From: Legionella sp.
GTDB lineage: Bacteria; Pseudomonadota; Gammaproteobacteria; Legionellales; Legionellaceae
Length of the DNA stretch: 64,000 bases
Direction of reading: 5' to 3'
NCBI GenBank assembly: GCA_031291095.1
Contig: JARLJR010000085.1
Span: 97,256-161,255, forward strand
The notes under the pieces were generated by a model that saw only the letters and a program-made list of their open reading frames with translations, was not told the origin of the DNA and ran no database searches. Shown here one piece after another: positions 41,221-49,252 of the stretch. Both the position numbers and the translations under genes were made by a program. The first letter of the stretch is position 1. Each line of letters opens with the position of its first letter.

Positions 41221-42593
41221 AGTTTTGATCCTTTGTCATTCTCTGAACCAAAAGCCAGTTCTTTCATTGACTCCCAAGCAGAGTGTATCGCTTTGCCAAA
41301 AGCATTAAATATGGATGCGATACGCCCTAAGATGCTAGAAGCCACCGCCTCAGAGACCATAAGCGCTTTGCTGGAAGCATTCACTTCGCCTTCCACTACT
41401 ATAGTGTCCTCTTTATCTCTAGCAAGAGGGGGTTCTGCTTTGACCATAGGATGAGATTGCTGCGCTTCTTGAACATTTAAAAGAGGAATATTTTGTAGCT
41501 TCAAATGATCTTCTACACGACCTAATCGTAAATTCAACTGGTCTATAGCCTGTTTGTATTGTTCTGGATTTTCTTGAGCCTTTATACATAAAGCACCAAT
41601 AATATCTCGCATTTTATATTTGGAACCATCTGAAAAAGCATATTCAGGATATTCTGCAAAAACTAAAGCTTCAAGGTGGGCGCGATCTGTAACCATATGG
41701 CCAAACCATTCATCTAATAAGAGATGGCTATTTAAAAAATGGGTCGTTAATTCGTCTAAACTTTTATATTTATCCGGTATAGTACAAGTTTCCGTATATT
41801 CATTTATTGGTTTGCCTTCACAACATTCAGATGCATTTTTTTGTTCTATAAAAAACTGATTGACGGATACTTTTTGGGTGCCATCTTCAGCACCTAGAGT
41901 ATTTCTCATCCACCAATGAGCCTGATCAATCATTGAACTATTTGCATAGCCTGGAACATTGATTATTTGGCCCTTCTGTTGATTATTTAACGAGAGTAAG
42001 GAGTCACATAGTGCACTCCAACGCCCAGCAAGGTTTTTTTTCGATTCAGGTTGTGGTTCTTCTTGAGCAAATTCCTGACCGATATTTAACTCTTCAGCTA
42101 GTGCTTGCAAAGCGGGCAGTGTATTTTCCTGGTATCTTTTTTCTCTATTTACAGCCAACCCTAATCGAGCATTTGCAGGATCGTTATGCTCCTTCGGTAT
42201 ACCCTTATCCACATTTTCCGTGCCAATACGTAAATAATCAGTGGTAGCGGCCATAGGTAATCCGAATTTTATAATGGAGCCGAAAGTCAAATTGATGGTA
42301 CCACTCTTGATTCGAGGGTAGACAGAATCATTGAGTTGATTCAGATTGCTCTCTGCAGCTATGATTTTTTGTATTAACCCTGGAGACTCACACAATTGCT
42401 TAAACTCAGGGCTTCGGAAAAATCCAAGCATAATTCCATCACGCCCCGAAAAACTAATTTTATTAAACCTGCCTCTCCATTGAGCCGCTACGTTTTGCAT
42501 AAGCTGTACTTCTTCAGCAGTAAACTCTGGCTGAGGATGTATAATTGCAAATTCGCTTTTTAATTTATCATTAATAGATTTTAAATTTGGCAT
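41217..42593 (-). CDS. Unrecognised protein, effector-like
   Basis: A 458-residue protein (start MPNLKSIN at 42593; an in-frame TTG at 42620 is the alternative). It contains Cys and Trp residues scattered in a helical core (AHWWMRNTLGAEDG, HLLLDEWFGHMVTDRAHLEAL) and a C-terminal amphipathic or hydrophobic helix (ASSILGRIASIFNAFGKAI) before a charged tail. I cannot assign a family. It is first in a two-gene unit with the overlapping 127-residue protein. The Legionella-only look and location among other orphans suggest an effector. Confidence 0.55.
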   Translation of the reverse strand: MPNLKSINDKLKSEFAIIHPQPEFTAEEVQLMQNVAAQWRGRFNKISFSGRDGIMLGFFRSPEFKQLCESPGLIQKIIAAESNLNQLNDSVYPRIKSGTINLTFGSIIKFGLPMAATTDYLRIGTENVDKGIPKEHNDPANARLGLAVNREKRYQENTLPALQALAEELNIGQEFAQEEPQPESKKNLAGRWSALCDSLLSLNNQQKGQIINVPGYANSSMIDQAHWWMRNTLGAEDGTQKVSVNQFFIEQKNASECCEGKPINEYTETCTIPDKYKSLDELTTHFLNSHLLLDEWFGHMVTDRAHLEALVFAEYPEYAFSDGSKYKMRDIIGALCIKAQENPEQYKQAIDQLNLRLGRVEDHLKLQNIPLLNVQEAQQSHPMVKAEPPLARDKEDTIVVEGEVNASSKALMVSEAVASSILGRIASIFNAFGKAIHSAWESMKELAFGSENDKGSKL

Positions 42594-42884
42594 AATAGGC
42601 AATGTACAATTTATATACAATAAGTATAGACGAGGTTTCTTAGCTCTATTTCGTAGCGATGATTCAGCCCAGCCAGTTGTAACAGAAAACTACTCGGATA
42701 CCTTGTAGCTTGTATTAAGGTCATAGGAAAACGGCATCATGCCTATATTATCGCCAATGCTTAAACTTATTTGAAGATTTCTGTGAGGTTTAGCCATGTT
42801 AATAATGCTCAATATTTTTTAAGACCCTCCACCCTGCGATAATCGCCCTTGCACTTTTACCATACACCCAATGAAACACCCTTA
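42594..42884. other. Intergenic region, nothing recognised
   Basis: About 290 bases with short AT-rich palindromic bits (TTGTATATAAATTGTACA near 42603-42620, at the start of the upstream gene) but no gene, repeat or terminator that I can support. Confidence 0.4.
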
Positions 42885-43118
42885 TTAGCGCAATCCAGGT
42901 TTGTTAGAGTTAGTGTTGTTATGCTCAGGTTCATCCTGATTCAGTGCACCTACTTCCGTTTTAGAATCTAATGGCCCCAGGTTATGGAGTTGCGCGTCAT
43001 ACTCTTCTATTGTGTCAACAGGGCTGCCTAGTTGCGTATTATTAATCCGGGTCCTGACCTTATCTGCACTATCAAGGGCTGTATAAGGGTTATCTACTTG
43101 GCTTGGTTGTTTGGACAT
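42885..43118 (-). CDS. Small hydrophilic protein
   Basis: A 77-residue, Asp/Asn/Pro-rich protein without Cys or hydrophobic segments (KQPSQVDNPYTALDSADKV, TIEEYDAQLHNLGPLDS). It is probably disordered. The ribosome site (AGAG) is weak. It is divergent from the 43303 gene, with 184 bp between. A real gene is plausible because the frame is intact and codon use is normal, but it is unrecognised. Confidence 0.4.
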   Translation of the reverse strand: MSKQPSQVDNPYTALDSADKVRTRINNTQLGSPVDTIEEYDAQLHNLGPLDSKTEVGALNQDEPEHNNTNSNKPGLR

Positions 43119-43226
43119 AACATTTCTCTAGATAAAGCATCTTAATCTCATTATAGTCTATTGTGGCAATAAAATTTCTAAGCATTAAATAAGACGATGA
43201 CGTAAAAAAAAATACTTCCATCGTTG

Positions 43227-43247
43227 ATACCGTATTTTTTACGGTAT
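43227..43247 (+). promoter_or_regulatory. Perfect 21-bp palindrome, candidate operator
   Basis: ATACCGTA-TTTTT-TACGGTAT: perfect 8-bp arms with a 5-base spacer, 55 bases before the ATG of the 43303 gene. The identical 21-mer, in the orientation of its gene, is in front of the ankyrin gene that starts at 53145. It is not followed by a T-run and precedes rather than follows genes, so an operator is more likely than a terminator. Confidence 0.7.
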
Positions 43248-43302
43248 TGAATACCCTCAAAACTTGTTAAAGTCGCCCCCTTACATTTTTTGAGGAAGTT
43301 TT

Positions 43303-44202
43303 ATGCTAATTCCCGGAAGTTTTTTTTCTCTAAACAAACAAATGCAACTTAAAGATTTTTTCATCGAATTATCGAATCACTTACCTGAATATCTACCAGA
43401 GCATGTTAAAAAATCTTTTACTGCCCCATTAAGCCAGTGTTTACCATTACTAGATAGCTTCAAAAAAAATCCCGAGCAGCTTACCAGTTTATTAGACACT
43501 CTTGAGAGCGCTATCTTAGAAAAGAATTATGTTCAAATAGAAGAGATAGTAAGCAATCTTGCTCACTCTAATATCCAAGAAAAGAAATCTGGAATAAATT
43601 ACAGTGGGCCAATTTTTAAGATTGGATCCATAGTTACAGCACTATCTCAAGCGGTGACTCCAGTAGCGGCAGCTCAAGCTACTTCTGAGTGCACAACCTC
43701 TACTGGCATTCCACCAGGATATGATAGTTTTTGCCAGGACCGTCCTAACTGCATCCAAGGTTATGTTAATTGTGATGGCCAAATGATTACTCAATTTAGT
43801 CGTTCGCTCGAAGCTGCAAATTTGGGGGATCTAGGTGGGCATTGGTATCAAGATATGTGTTTGACCGTTCAACGTGTTGGTTCAACACTTATTAATGCAC
43901 TGGGAACTGTATCAGAACAACCATTAAATACAGCATGTACGGTTACTTTGCCTAACACAGGGGGCTATAAAAGAACAATTTTTGTAGGGAATTATACAGA
44001 AAATGGATGTACTGATTTACAAGAGACTTTTATTGAAAAAACAAGCCAGTGTTCTAAAAATGGCGTTGCTATTGGCTACGATCTCGCTATTGTAGCGATC
44101 ATATTAGCTGCTGGTGTATTAGTAGCAGCCTGTATATTTGGTGGAATGCATCTAAAACGGCATTGCGATAAAGTTAAAGAAAATAACCCTCCGGCTCCTT
44201 GA
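43303..44202 (+). CDS. Membrane protein with cysteine-rich middle domain, effector-like
   Basis: A 299-residue protein in three parts: a helical N-terminal domain (1-100), a hydrophobic stretch at about 103-127 (IGSIVTALSQAVTPVAAAQA), a 130-residue region with about nine Cys (SECTTSTGIPPGYDSFCQ, RPNCIQGYVNCDG, NTACTVTLPN, NGCTDLQET, SQCSKNG), and a membrane helix at about 263-288 followed by a short basic tail. The Cys-rich part looks like a disulfide-bonded extracytoplasmic or lumenal domain. AGGAAG precedes the ATG and a perfect copy of the 21-bp palindrome lies 55 bases upstream. Function unknown. Confidence 0.6.
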   Translation: MLIPGSFFSLNKQMQLKDFFIELSNHLPEYLPEHVKKSFTAPLSQCLPLLDSFKKNPEQLTSLLDTLESAILEKNYVQIEEIVSNLAHSNIQEKKSGINYSGPIFKIGSIVTALSQAVTPVAAAQATSECTTSTGIPPGYDSFCQDRPNCIQGYVNCDGQMITQFSRSLEAANLGDLGGHWYQDMCLTVQRVGSTLINALGTVSEQPLNTACTVTLPNTGGYKRTIFVGNYTENGCTDLQETFIEKTSQCSKNGVAIGYDLAIVAIILAAGVLVAACIFGGMHLKRHCDKVKENNPPAP

Positions 44203-44270
44203 GCACAGCTAATTTCGATAAGCATTGCTTCTAAGAGACTAAAGGGTCACCCATATGAATTAAGGCATTT

Positions 44271-44297
44271 ATCGGATATTCCCGGCGAATATCCGAT
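44271..44297. terminator. Hairpin downstream of the 43303 gene
   Basis: ATCGGATATTC and GAATATCCGAT form a perfect 11-bp stem with a 5-base loop, followed by TATCC. Confidence 0.6.
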
Positions 44298-44351
44298 TAT
44301 CCTTGGGCTTACATCTCTTATCCTTTTTCGCCAAAATCCAATAGAGGAACT

Positions 44352-44385
44352 GTCGGGCCATGGGCCCGACCTACTCTTTTTTTAT
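44352..44385 (+). terminator. Terminator with T-run between convergent genes
   Basis: GTCGGGCC and GGCCCGAC form a perfect 8-bp stem with a 3-base loop, followed by CTACTCTTTTTTTAT. Variants of the same stem occur at 45542 and 49182. Confidence 0.8.
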
Positions 44386-44386
44386 A

Positions 44387-45442
44387 CTATCTATGCGCCC
44401 AATCATATATGCTGAATTCATCTTCATCAGAAAAGTCAACGTTTTTTTCCTGTGTCAACTCATGAAGGAGCCCTTCATATTCCGTCTGTTTCTGTAACAT
44501 AAACTGTGTCCATGTCGCTGAGGCTATTCCTGAAGCGGAGTAAGCACCTACAGTCATAAGCCCCCTATCACAGAACCACTCATAACCTTGGCCTGTTGTG
44601 TCACTTGAGCGTGCTGGATAAAAATTCATTGAGTCCCCCATTTTCAAAGCCATCTCTTGTTCAGAATAGGATTGTTGGCCTGGTTTTAAATGCGCAACAC
44701 GATCACTTACCTTATACCCCTCATAAACCACCTTTTCTAAATCAGCACATAAAACTTTGGCGGTCTCGGGTGAGACCAAACGCTGTAAAAAACCAAGGAC
44801 ACGGATAAGATAAACACCGCGTATCTCTTCATCTACAAATTTGGCAATTCGAGCTTCATAAATTACACGGGCGGTTAATAGCAATAAATCCATATTCCAA
44901 GAGCCCGTATCGATGCCATCACCTAATGTCACTGGTTCTTCGGGGAGAAGTTTATCTCTAAAAGCAGGCCAAGCTTTATTTTCAAATGCTTTGATCGTAC
45001 TGGCATTCCCCAAAGGACTATGCTTTAGGAGGCGTGAGGAAACCATCTCAATTAATTCTCTATATCTTTCAGGTAAGGCAAACTGGCCATTTACAAAAAC
45101 ATAGCTGGGCCATTTGGCCAAATCGGTTTGTATTAAGATGTGATTTTGCTGTGATTGCTGGGCTAATTTTGCCAGAAAGGGCTTGAATATTTTCAGCATC
45201 TCTATTTGAGTATTTTTGGCGGAAAAAGATAACACCGTCTCACCAGTAATATTTATCTTTAATTCGCTACTATATAAACAGTTGATAAACATCGAGTCAG
45301 GGGCTGGTAATAATAATAAATTCGGATATTTATTGAGAATTCTAATGACTCTTGGCCGCTGATCATCGATCACAGCTTGCCATAAACTCCGGTGATAGTT
45401 TATTTTGGCCGGTTGGTCAAAAAAAAGTCGGTTATCAAACAT
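44387..45442 (-). CDS. Unrecognised protein with one ankyrin-like unit, effector-like
   Basis: A 351-residue protein with GAGGT six bases before its ATG. The N-terminus has one degenerate ankyrin-like unit (WQAVIDDQRPRVIRILNKYP, TGETVLSFSAKNTQIEMLKIF). The rest is helical (WNMDLLLLTARVIYEARIAKF, GVYLIRVLGFLQRLVSPETA) and ends with an acidic tail (EKNVDFSDEDEFSIYDWAHR). Unknown family. The overall composition and the acidic C-terminus match Dot/Icm-type substrates; inferred only. Confidence 0.55.
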   Translation of the reverse strand: MFDNRLFFDQPAKINYHRSLWQAVIDDQRPRVIRILNKYPNLLLLPAPDSMFINCLYSSELKINITGETVLSFSAKNTQIEMLKIFKPFLAKLAQQSQQNHILIQTDLAKWPSYVFVNGQFALPERYRELIEMVSSRLLKHSPLGNASTIKAFENKAWPAFRDKLLPEEPVTLGDGIDTGSWNMDLLLLTARVIYEARIAKFVDEEIRGVYLIRVLGFLQRLVSPETAKVLCADLEKVVYEGYKVSDRVAHLKPGQQSYSEQEMALKMGDSMNFYPARSSDTTGQGYEWFCDRGLMTVGAYSASGIASATWTQFMLQKQTEYEGLLHELTQEKNVDFSDEDEFSIYDWAHR

Positions 45443-45541
45443 TAAATACCTCGTTTGAATTCAAATCAGATCAATATTTTTGCAATTTTATCAAAAAAAA
45501 TGAAAACTCCCAAGGAACTTCTCCTTCCATGTGTAAATAAT

Positions 45542-45571
45542 CGTAGGTCAGGGACTGAGGCCCGACCTACG
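45542..45571. terminator. Hairpin after the GNAT gene
   Basis: CGTAGGTC-a-GGG and CCCGACCTACG pair as an 11-bp stem with one bulge, directly next to the stop of the 45572 gene. The GTCGGGC/GCCCGAC core is shared with 44352 and 49182. Confidence 0.65.
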
Positions 45572-46087
45572 TTAGTTGAGCGTTAGAACCATTAAATGTT
45601 CATCATAAAAAGTATTATCAACTTTTAATGAGTTAGGCTCTGTTCCATAAATAACAAATCCATGTTTTTCATATAAATTCAAAGCTGATTGGTTATTAGT
45701 AACAACGGTGGCATGTACTTGGAGGACGGATTTTTTTGCATGCTCAATAACTGTTTTAACCAACAAATTAGCAATCCCCTTATTTCTACATGTCGGTATA
45801 ACATACATGGAAAATAAAACGCCTCGATGACTCATTTTTATTGGCGCTTGGATAAAAAAACCCACACAACCAACAAGAGATTTATCCATAAACGCCCCAA
45901 ATACATCGCATTTTTTATAACACTCTTTAAAACTGTCAGTAGACATAATGATTTCTTCTTCATATGAAGAACCAAATGCTTCAGGAGTGTTTTGCAATGC
46001 ACTACGTCTTAAAGCTTGGAAGGCCAGCCAATCTGCTTCCGTTTTAAGAAGCCGGATTTCTAAAGGTTTAGACCCAATCGTTGCCAT
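45572..46087 (-). CDS. GNAT acetyltransferase
   Basis: A 171-residue single GNAT domain: GVLFSMYVIPTCRNKGIANLLVKTVIEHA contains the acetyl-CoA loop (RNKGIA), and QVHATVVTNNQSALNLYEKHGFVIYG is the C-terminal strand-helix. The opening EIRLLKTEADWLAFQALRR fits amino-acid or protein N-acetyltransferases. It is the last gene of a cluster of three on the minus strand, six bases after the DUF1653 gene. Confidence 0.88.
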   Translation of the reverse strand: MATIGSKPLEIRLLKTEADWLAFQALRRSALQNTPEAFGSSYEEEIIMSTDSFKECYKKCDVFGAFMDKSLVGCVGFFIQAPIKMSHRGVLFSMYVIPTCRNKGIANLLVKTVIEHAKKSVLQVHATVVTNNQSALNLYEKHGFVIYGTEPNSLKVDNTFYDEHLMVLTLN

Positions 46088-46093
46088 ATATAT

Positions 46094-46330
46094 CTATTCC
46101 ATTCGCTGAAATCGAGGAACTGTTTTTCCATTATGAATGACATTCTCAAAAAACATTTGCATCGGACGAACCCAAAGCTGATTTTCCCCAAATTCATCAC
46201 AATGATAAAGTGCCTTGTACACCACCATATCTTCCTCTGTTTCACTATGACGGGCTTGGCCAATGACTTCATATAATTTTTCGTTTTTATAATGCCTGTA
46301 TTTTCCACATATATTAGGATCAGCTAACAT
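46094..46330 (-). CDS. DUF1653 family protein
   Basis: A 78-residue protein recognised as DUF1653 by GKYRHYKNEKLYEVIGQARH, MVVYKALYHCDEFGENQLWV and RPMQMFFENV. Function is unknown; the fold is small and beta-rich, possibly binding nucleotides. The start (MLADPN, 46330) follows GGGGGTG and lies one base after the stop of the upstream acetyltransferase, so expression is coupled. The frame runs 18 codons further upstream but overlaps the other gene. Confidence 0.85.
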   Translation of the reverse strand: MLADPNICGKYRHYKNEKLYEVIGQARHSETEEDMVVYKALYHCDEFGENQLWVRPMQMFFENVIHNGKTVPRFQRME

Positions 46331-46331
46331 T

Positions 46332-47342
46332 TTACACACCCCCAGAATGGTTAAGTAACCCCTGATTTTGTTTTTCTTCTTCAAAAAACTTCACAAAAAA
46401 TGTTTTTGATAATTTAGGATTTACCTTATTCTCACGGGTAAACTCGGCATTAAACCCACACTTTTTATAAAACTCAGGGGCCTGAAAAGCACTTGTACAT
46501 AAATTAATATTATTAAAGCCTCGTCCTTGAAAATACTCTTCAACAGCTTGCAATAATTTCTTTCCATAACCTTTGCCGCGATAATCACCATCAACCCATA
46601 TATCATCAATATAGATTTCAGCAAAGGCTGTATAGGCATTGATTACACCACAAGCAACATCTTTTGTATTATAGAGAACTACTGAAAACCGCTGGTAATT
46701 AACATCAACCCCATGACTCGCCTCATAAGATTCAAAACCTTCCGACATACGCTGCTCTAGCTCATCACTGAGACTATCAACAAAAGTAATTTTAACCTTA
46801 TCATGTTCTTTAAAAGCAGGGGCTGAAAACTCATTGCGAGTATCAAAACTTAATATAGTTCGTTTTGGTTGATGCGGATCATAATCAATTTCCATGAGTT
46901 TTTCTGTGTAACTACCTTTTGTAAAAGCTGATACGGCTTTTCGCCAAAATGCTAAAGCGGGCTTATTTTCAGGAATAATTGATACTTCCCAACAACCTGA
47001 ATGTGTTTTCCATAACTCATGGGCAATAGATTGGCCAATGCCCTTCCCTTGAAATTTAGCAAGAATAAAAAATTCAGCCATATTCCAATCAATGTTGAGT
47101 TGCGAGCCCTTTTTATTAAGTAGGATAAAACCTGCTAATTCATTCTTAACTTTAATAAGAAATGCTTGATTAGGCTTGGTGAAATAAGAAGTTAAATCAT
47201 CGGGAATAAAATCCAGATTTACAGGACATTCCCATCCTCTATTGAATCCGCAATAACGCCCCAATTCGTAGATGTAAAATAACCACATATTCTGAATGAG
47301 GGGCAGATCATCGCTAGTTGCTTCAATAAGTTGAGGTTTCAT
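46332..47342 (-). CDS. Double GNAT acetyltransferase
   Basis: A 336-residue protein with two GNAT domains. The first (about 1-155) has FFILAKFQGKGIGQSIAHEL; the second (about 175-325) has IDDIWVDGDYRGKGYGKKLL and TSAFQAPEFYKKCGFNAEF. Both acetyl-CoA loops (QGKGIG, RGKGYG) are intact. Such fusions often come from two neighbouring genes joined; the substrate is unknown. It leads a three-gene group with DUF1653 and a third GNAT. Confidence 0.85.
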   Translation of the reverse strand: MKPQLIEATSDDLPLIQNMWLFYIYELGRYCGFNRGWECPVNLDFIPDDLTSYFTKPNQAFLIKVKNELAGFILLNKKGSQLNIDWNMAEFFILAKFQGKGIGQSIAHELWKTHSGCWEVSIIPENKPALAFWRKAVSAFTKGSYTEKLMEIDYDPHQPKRTILSFDTRNEFSAPAFKEHDKVKITFVDSLSDELEQRMSEGFESYEASHGVDVNYQRFSVVLYNTKDVACGVINAYTAFAEIYIDDIWVDGDYRGKGYGKKLLQAVEEYFQGRGFNNINLCTSAFQAPEFYKKCGFNAEFTRENKVNPKLSKTFFVKFFEEEKQNQGLLNHSGGV

Positions 47343-47400
47343 GTTTTATATCACTCTTTAAAAATTTCAACGTGAGTTGGCTTATCTTCTTCTGCGTTTC

Positions 47401-47489
47401 TGTTGGTCAGGAATCAACATTCGACCACTAGCCCCTTGCTAACCTACAGGGTCAGGCATTGAATCTTGCGTTGTAATCACAGACTCAAC
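47401..47489. repeat. Direct repeat, copy 1 (about 90 bp)
   Basis: This 90-bp segment (TGTTGGTCAGGAATCAACAT...) recurs with some changes at 47837-47929. Both end in GTAATCACAGACTCAAC and are followed by a palindromic element. Together they fill most of the 840-bp gene-free stretch 47343-48183. Confidence 0.9.
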
Positions 47490-47513
47490 GCCCCCATCGC
47501 CATTAAAGTTAAG

Positions 47514-47598
47514 ACGTCATCCCGGACCTAGTGAGGGAGCTCCGAGGCAGGCACTGACCCAGAGGCCGAAGATCCCTCTCTACGTTCGGGATGACGTT
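47514..47598. repeat. Palindromic intergenic element, copy 1
   Basis: Arms GACGTCATCCCGG and GGGATGACGT with interior GTGAGGGAGCTCC and GATCCCTCTCTACG. It is preceded by ATTAAAGTTAAG as in the third copy. Confidence 0.9.
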
Positions 47599-47640
47599 TT
47601 TCCTAGGGGCCCATCTCGATCCCATTACCATTAAAATTAG

Positions 47641-47726
47641 GACGTCATCCCGAACGTAGTGAGGGAGCTCCGAGGGAGGCACTGAGTCAGAGGCCGGAGA
47701 TCCCTCACTACGTTCGGGATGACGTT
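47641..47726. repeat. Palindromic intergenic element, copy 2
   Basis: Arms GACGTCATCCCGAACG... and CGTTCGGGATGACG flank a 34-base centre (GCTCCGAGGGAGGCACTGAG...). The arms are perfect over about 26 bases. Confidence 0.95.
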
Positions 47727-47836
47727 TTTCCCAGTAATGGTACTCAGCTTGACGAGCCAACAACAAAATGAAATGTACCGCAAAGTGTACCTGAGAAAAT
47801 TAAACCAGAAAATTACTTTTCATCACTCTTTGATTC

Positions 47837-47929
47837 TGTTGGTCGGGGATCAGCATTCGACCACTAGCCCCTTGCTAACAACCTAGAGAGCCAGGCTTTG
47901 AATCTTGAAATTGTAATCACAGACTCAAC
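47837..47929. repeat. Direct repeat, copy 2
   Basis: Second copy of the about 90-bp segment at 47401. It is followed after about 30 bases by the third palindromic element. Confidence 0.9.
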
Positions 47930-47960
47930 ATTTTCCCTAGAAGTCGGTCCTGCTCTCATT

Positions 47961-48074
47961 ACCATTAAAGTTAAGACGTCATCCCGAACGTAGTGAGGGA
48001 TCTCCGGCCTCTGACTCAGTGCCTCCCTCGGAGCTCCCTCACTACGTTCGGGATGACGTCTTAACTTTGAATAA
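47961..48074. repeat. Palindromic intergenic element, copy 3 (centre inverted)
   Basis: The arms extend to AAAGTTAAGACGTC and GACGTCTTAACTTT, giving the most complete terminal repeats. The centre is the exact reverse complement of that in copy 2 (TCTCCGGCCTCTGACTCAGT...), although the left flank is the same as for copies 1 and 2. Confidence 0.95.
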
Positions 48075-48183
48075 AAATCAATCGAATCTAACCCCATTGA
48101 TTATAAAAAACACTTGACCCCTTAAAATTCTGAAATACAATCCCCCTACTAAATTTTAATATCCATTGAAAGGAGTAATTAAT

Positions 48184-49167
48184 ATGCTTGGCGATTTAAA
48201 TCCAGTTAATAATAATGATGATGATTTTTCGACGAATTATTATCTTCTATTCACACTTCTTGTTGGTCTAGCTACAACCCTTTATTTAATTACTAAGGCC
48301 GCATCTCAAAATCGTCTCAGCTTTAAAGACCCAACGGCTCGTTTCATAGCCGGCGTATTAACCTTGATGGTGAACACCTTACATACCAAGAGAGGAGATT
48401 TGGAGATTACGAACCCAGAAGGTCAAATCATTGCAATAGGTCCACATCGAACAGGCTTACTGGATGCGGCTGTTGCTTCCTCAAAAATTACCGGAACACC
48501 ACCACGCTTTTTTGCCACAGATGCGTTCAATACCATACCTGGCGTCGCCGCTTTTATGAAGATGTTTGAAACCATCCCAGTAGCAGCAAAAACAACTAAA
48601 AATAATACACAATCTGCGAATGCTGGAGTTATAGATTTAGGATGCGAAGCACTTAGTAACAAAGGTTGCGTGGCTTTGTTTCCTCAAGGTAATTTTGCAA
48701 AACTAGGCCAAGATCCACACCCAGTATATGCTGGAGCAGCTAAGATGGCATTGAAGAGTAAAGCACCCATTCAAGTAATTCGACTTGATGGTTTCGGATT
48801 CGAAAAGTCGTTATTACCTGCCTTTATTCTCAATAATAGTGTGTATCGTGCCATGTTTTCTTTATTTTCCATAAGAAATATAACTGCCACACGATGTTGC
48901 GTGATTGATTTTCATCTACAACCAGAGAATGAAAACCTAACAGATGAAGAAAAAATCGAGGAGATCTGTGCACAAATTTACGCATATTTTCGCAAGAGCA
49001 AGGACCTTACTTCTAAACAGATTGATGAAATTGGAACAGATATATCGAGCAAAAAGCATCATCTCATTTGGGGAAATAAGAAAGCACAAGAAGAGAACAA
49101 GAAGGAGTGGGTAGGTTTGAAAAAAGATGAAGCTGCATTTGATGAACCCCTTTCACTAAGCCACTAA
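48184..49167 (+). CDS. PlsC-like lysophospholipid acyltransferase
   Basis: A 327-residue membrane protein with one N-terminal membrane segment (YYLLFTLLVGLATTLYLIT). It has the acyltransferase core of the PlsC family: IAIGPHRTGLLDAAVASSKI (motif with His and Asp), then FEYIPVA-like FETIPVA, and VALFPQGNFAKLGQ in place of the FPEGTRS motif. The His-to-Asp spacing is five residues rather than the usual four and the Glu of motif III is Gln, so activity may differ. AAAGGAG eight bases before the ATG at 48184 fixes the start. Probably acts on membrane lipids; possibly on host membranes. Confidence 0.7.
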   Translation: MLGDLNPVNNNDDDFSTNYYLLFTLLVGLATTLYLITKAASQNRLSFKDPTARFIAGVLTLMVNTLHTKRGDLEITNPEGQIIAIGPHRTGLLDAAVASSKITGTPPRFFATDAFNTIPGVAAFMKMFETIPVAAKTTKNNTQSANAGVIDLGCEALSNKGCVALFPQGNFAKLGQDPHPVYAGAAKMALKSKAPIQVIRLDGFGFEKSLLPAFILNNSVYRAMFSLFSIRNITATRCCVIDFHLQPENENLTDEEKIEEICAQIYAYFRKSKDLTSKQIDEIGTDISSKKHHLIWGNKKAQEENKKEWVGLKKDEAAFDEPLSLSH

Positions 49168-49181
49168 AAAACATAGCTTAA

Positions 49182-49217
49182 CAAGCATTGGTCGGGCCCA
49201 TGGCCTGCCCATGCTTG
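49182..49217. terminator. Imperfect hairpin between convergent genes
   Basis: CAAGCATTGGTCGGGC and GCCTGCCCATGCTTG pair with mismatches. A fragment of the same sequence (AAGCATTGGTCG) recurs near 58908. Confidence 0.55.
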
Positions 49218-49252
49218 CTAATCTATATATAGCAAGCCGATTACCGCCGCGA

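Noticed and set aside
43227-43247. The 21-bp palindrome as a transcription terminator
   Set aside because: It is AT-rich, has no T-run after it and in all cases with an intact neighbour lies upstream of a gene start.
47509-48097. Two minus-strand frames with HPERSEGS and YVRDDV
   Set aside because: These are translations of the palindromic elements, a known artefact wherever such repeats occur. They have no ribosome sites and cross the repeat arms.
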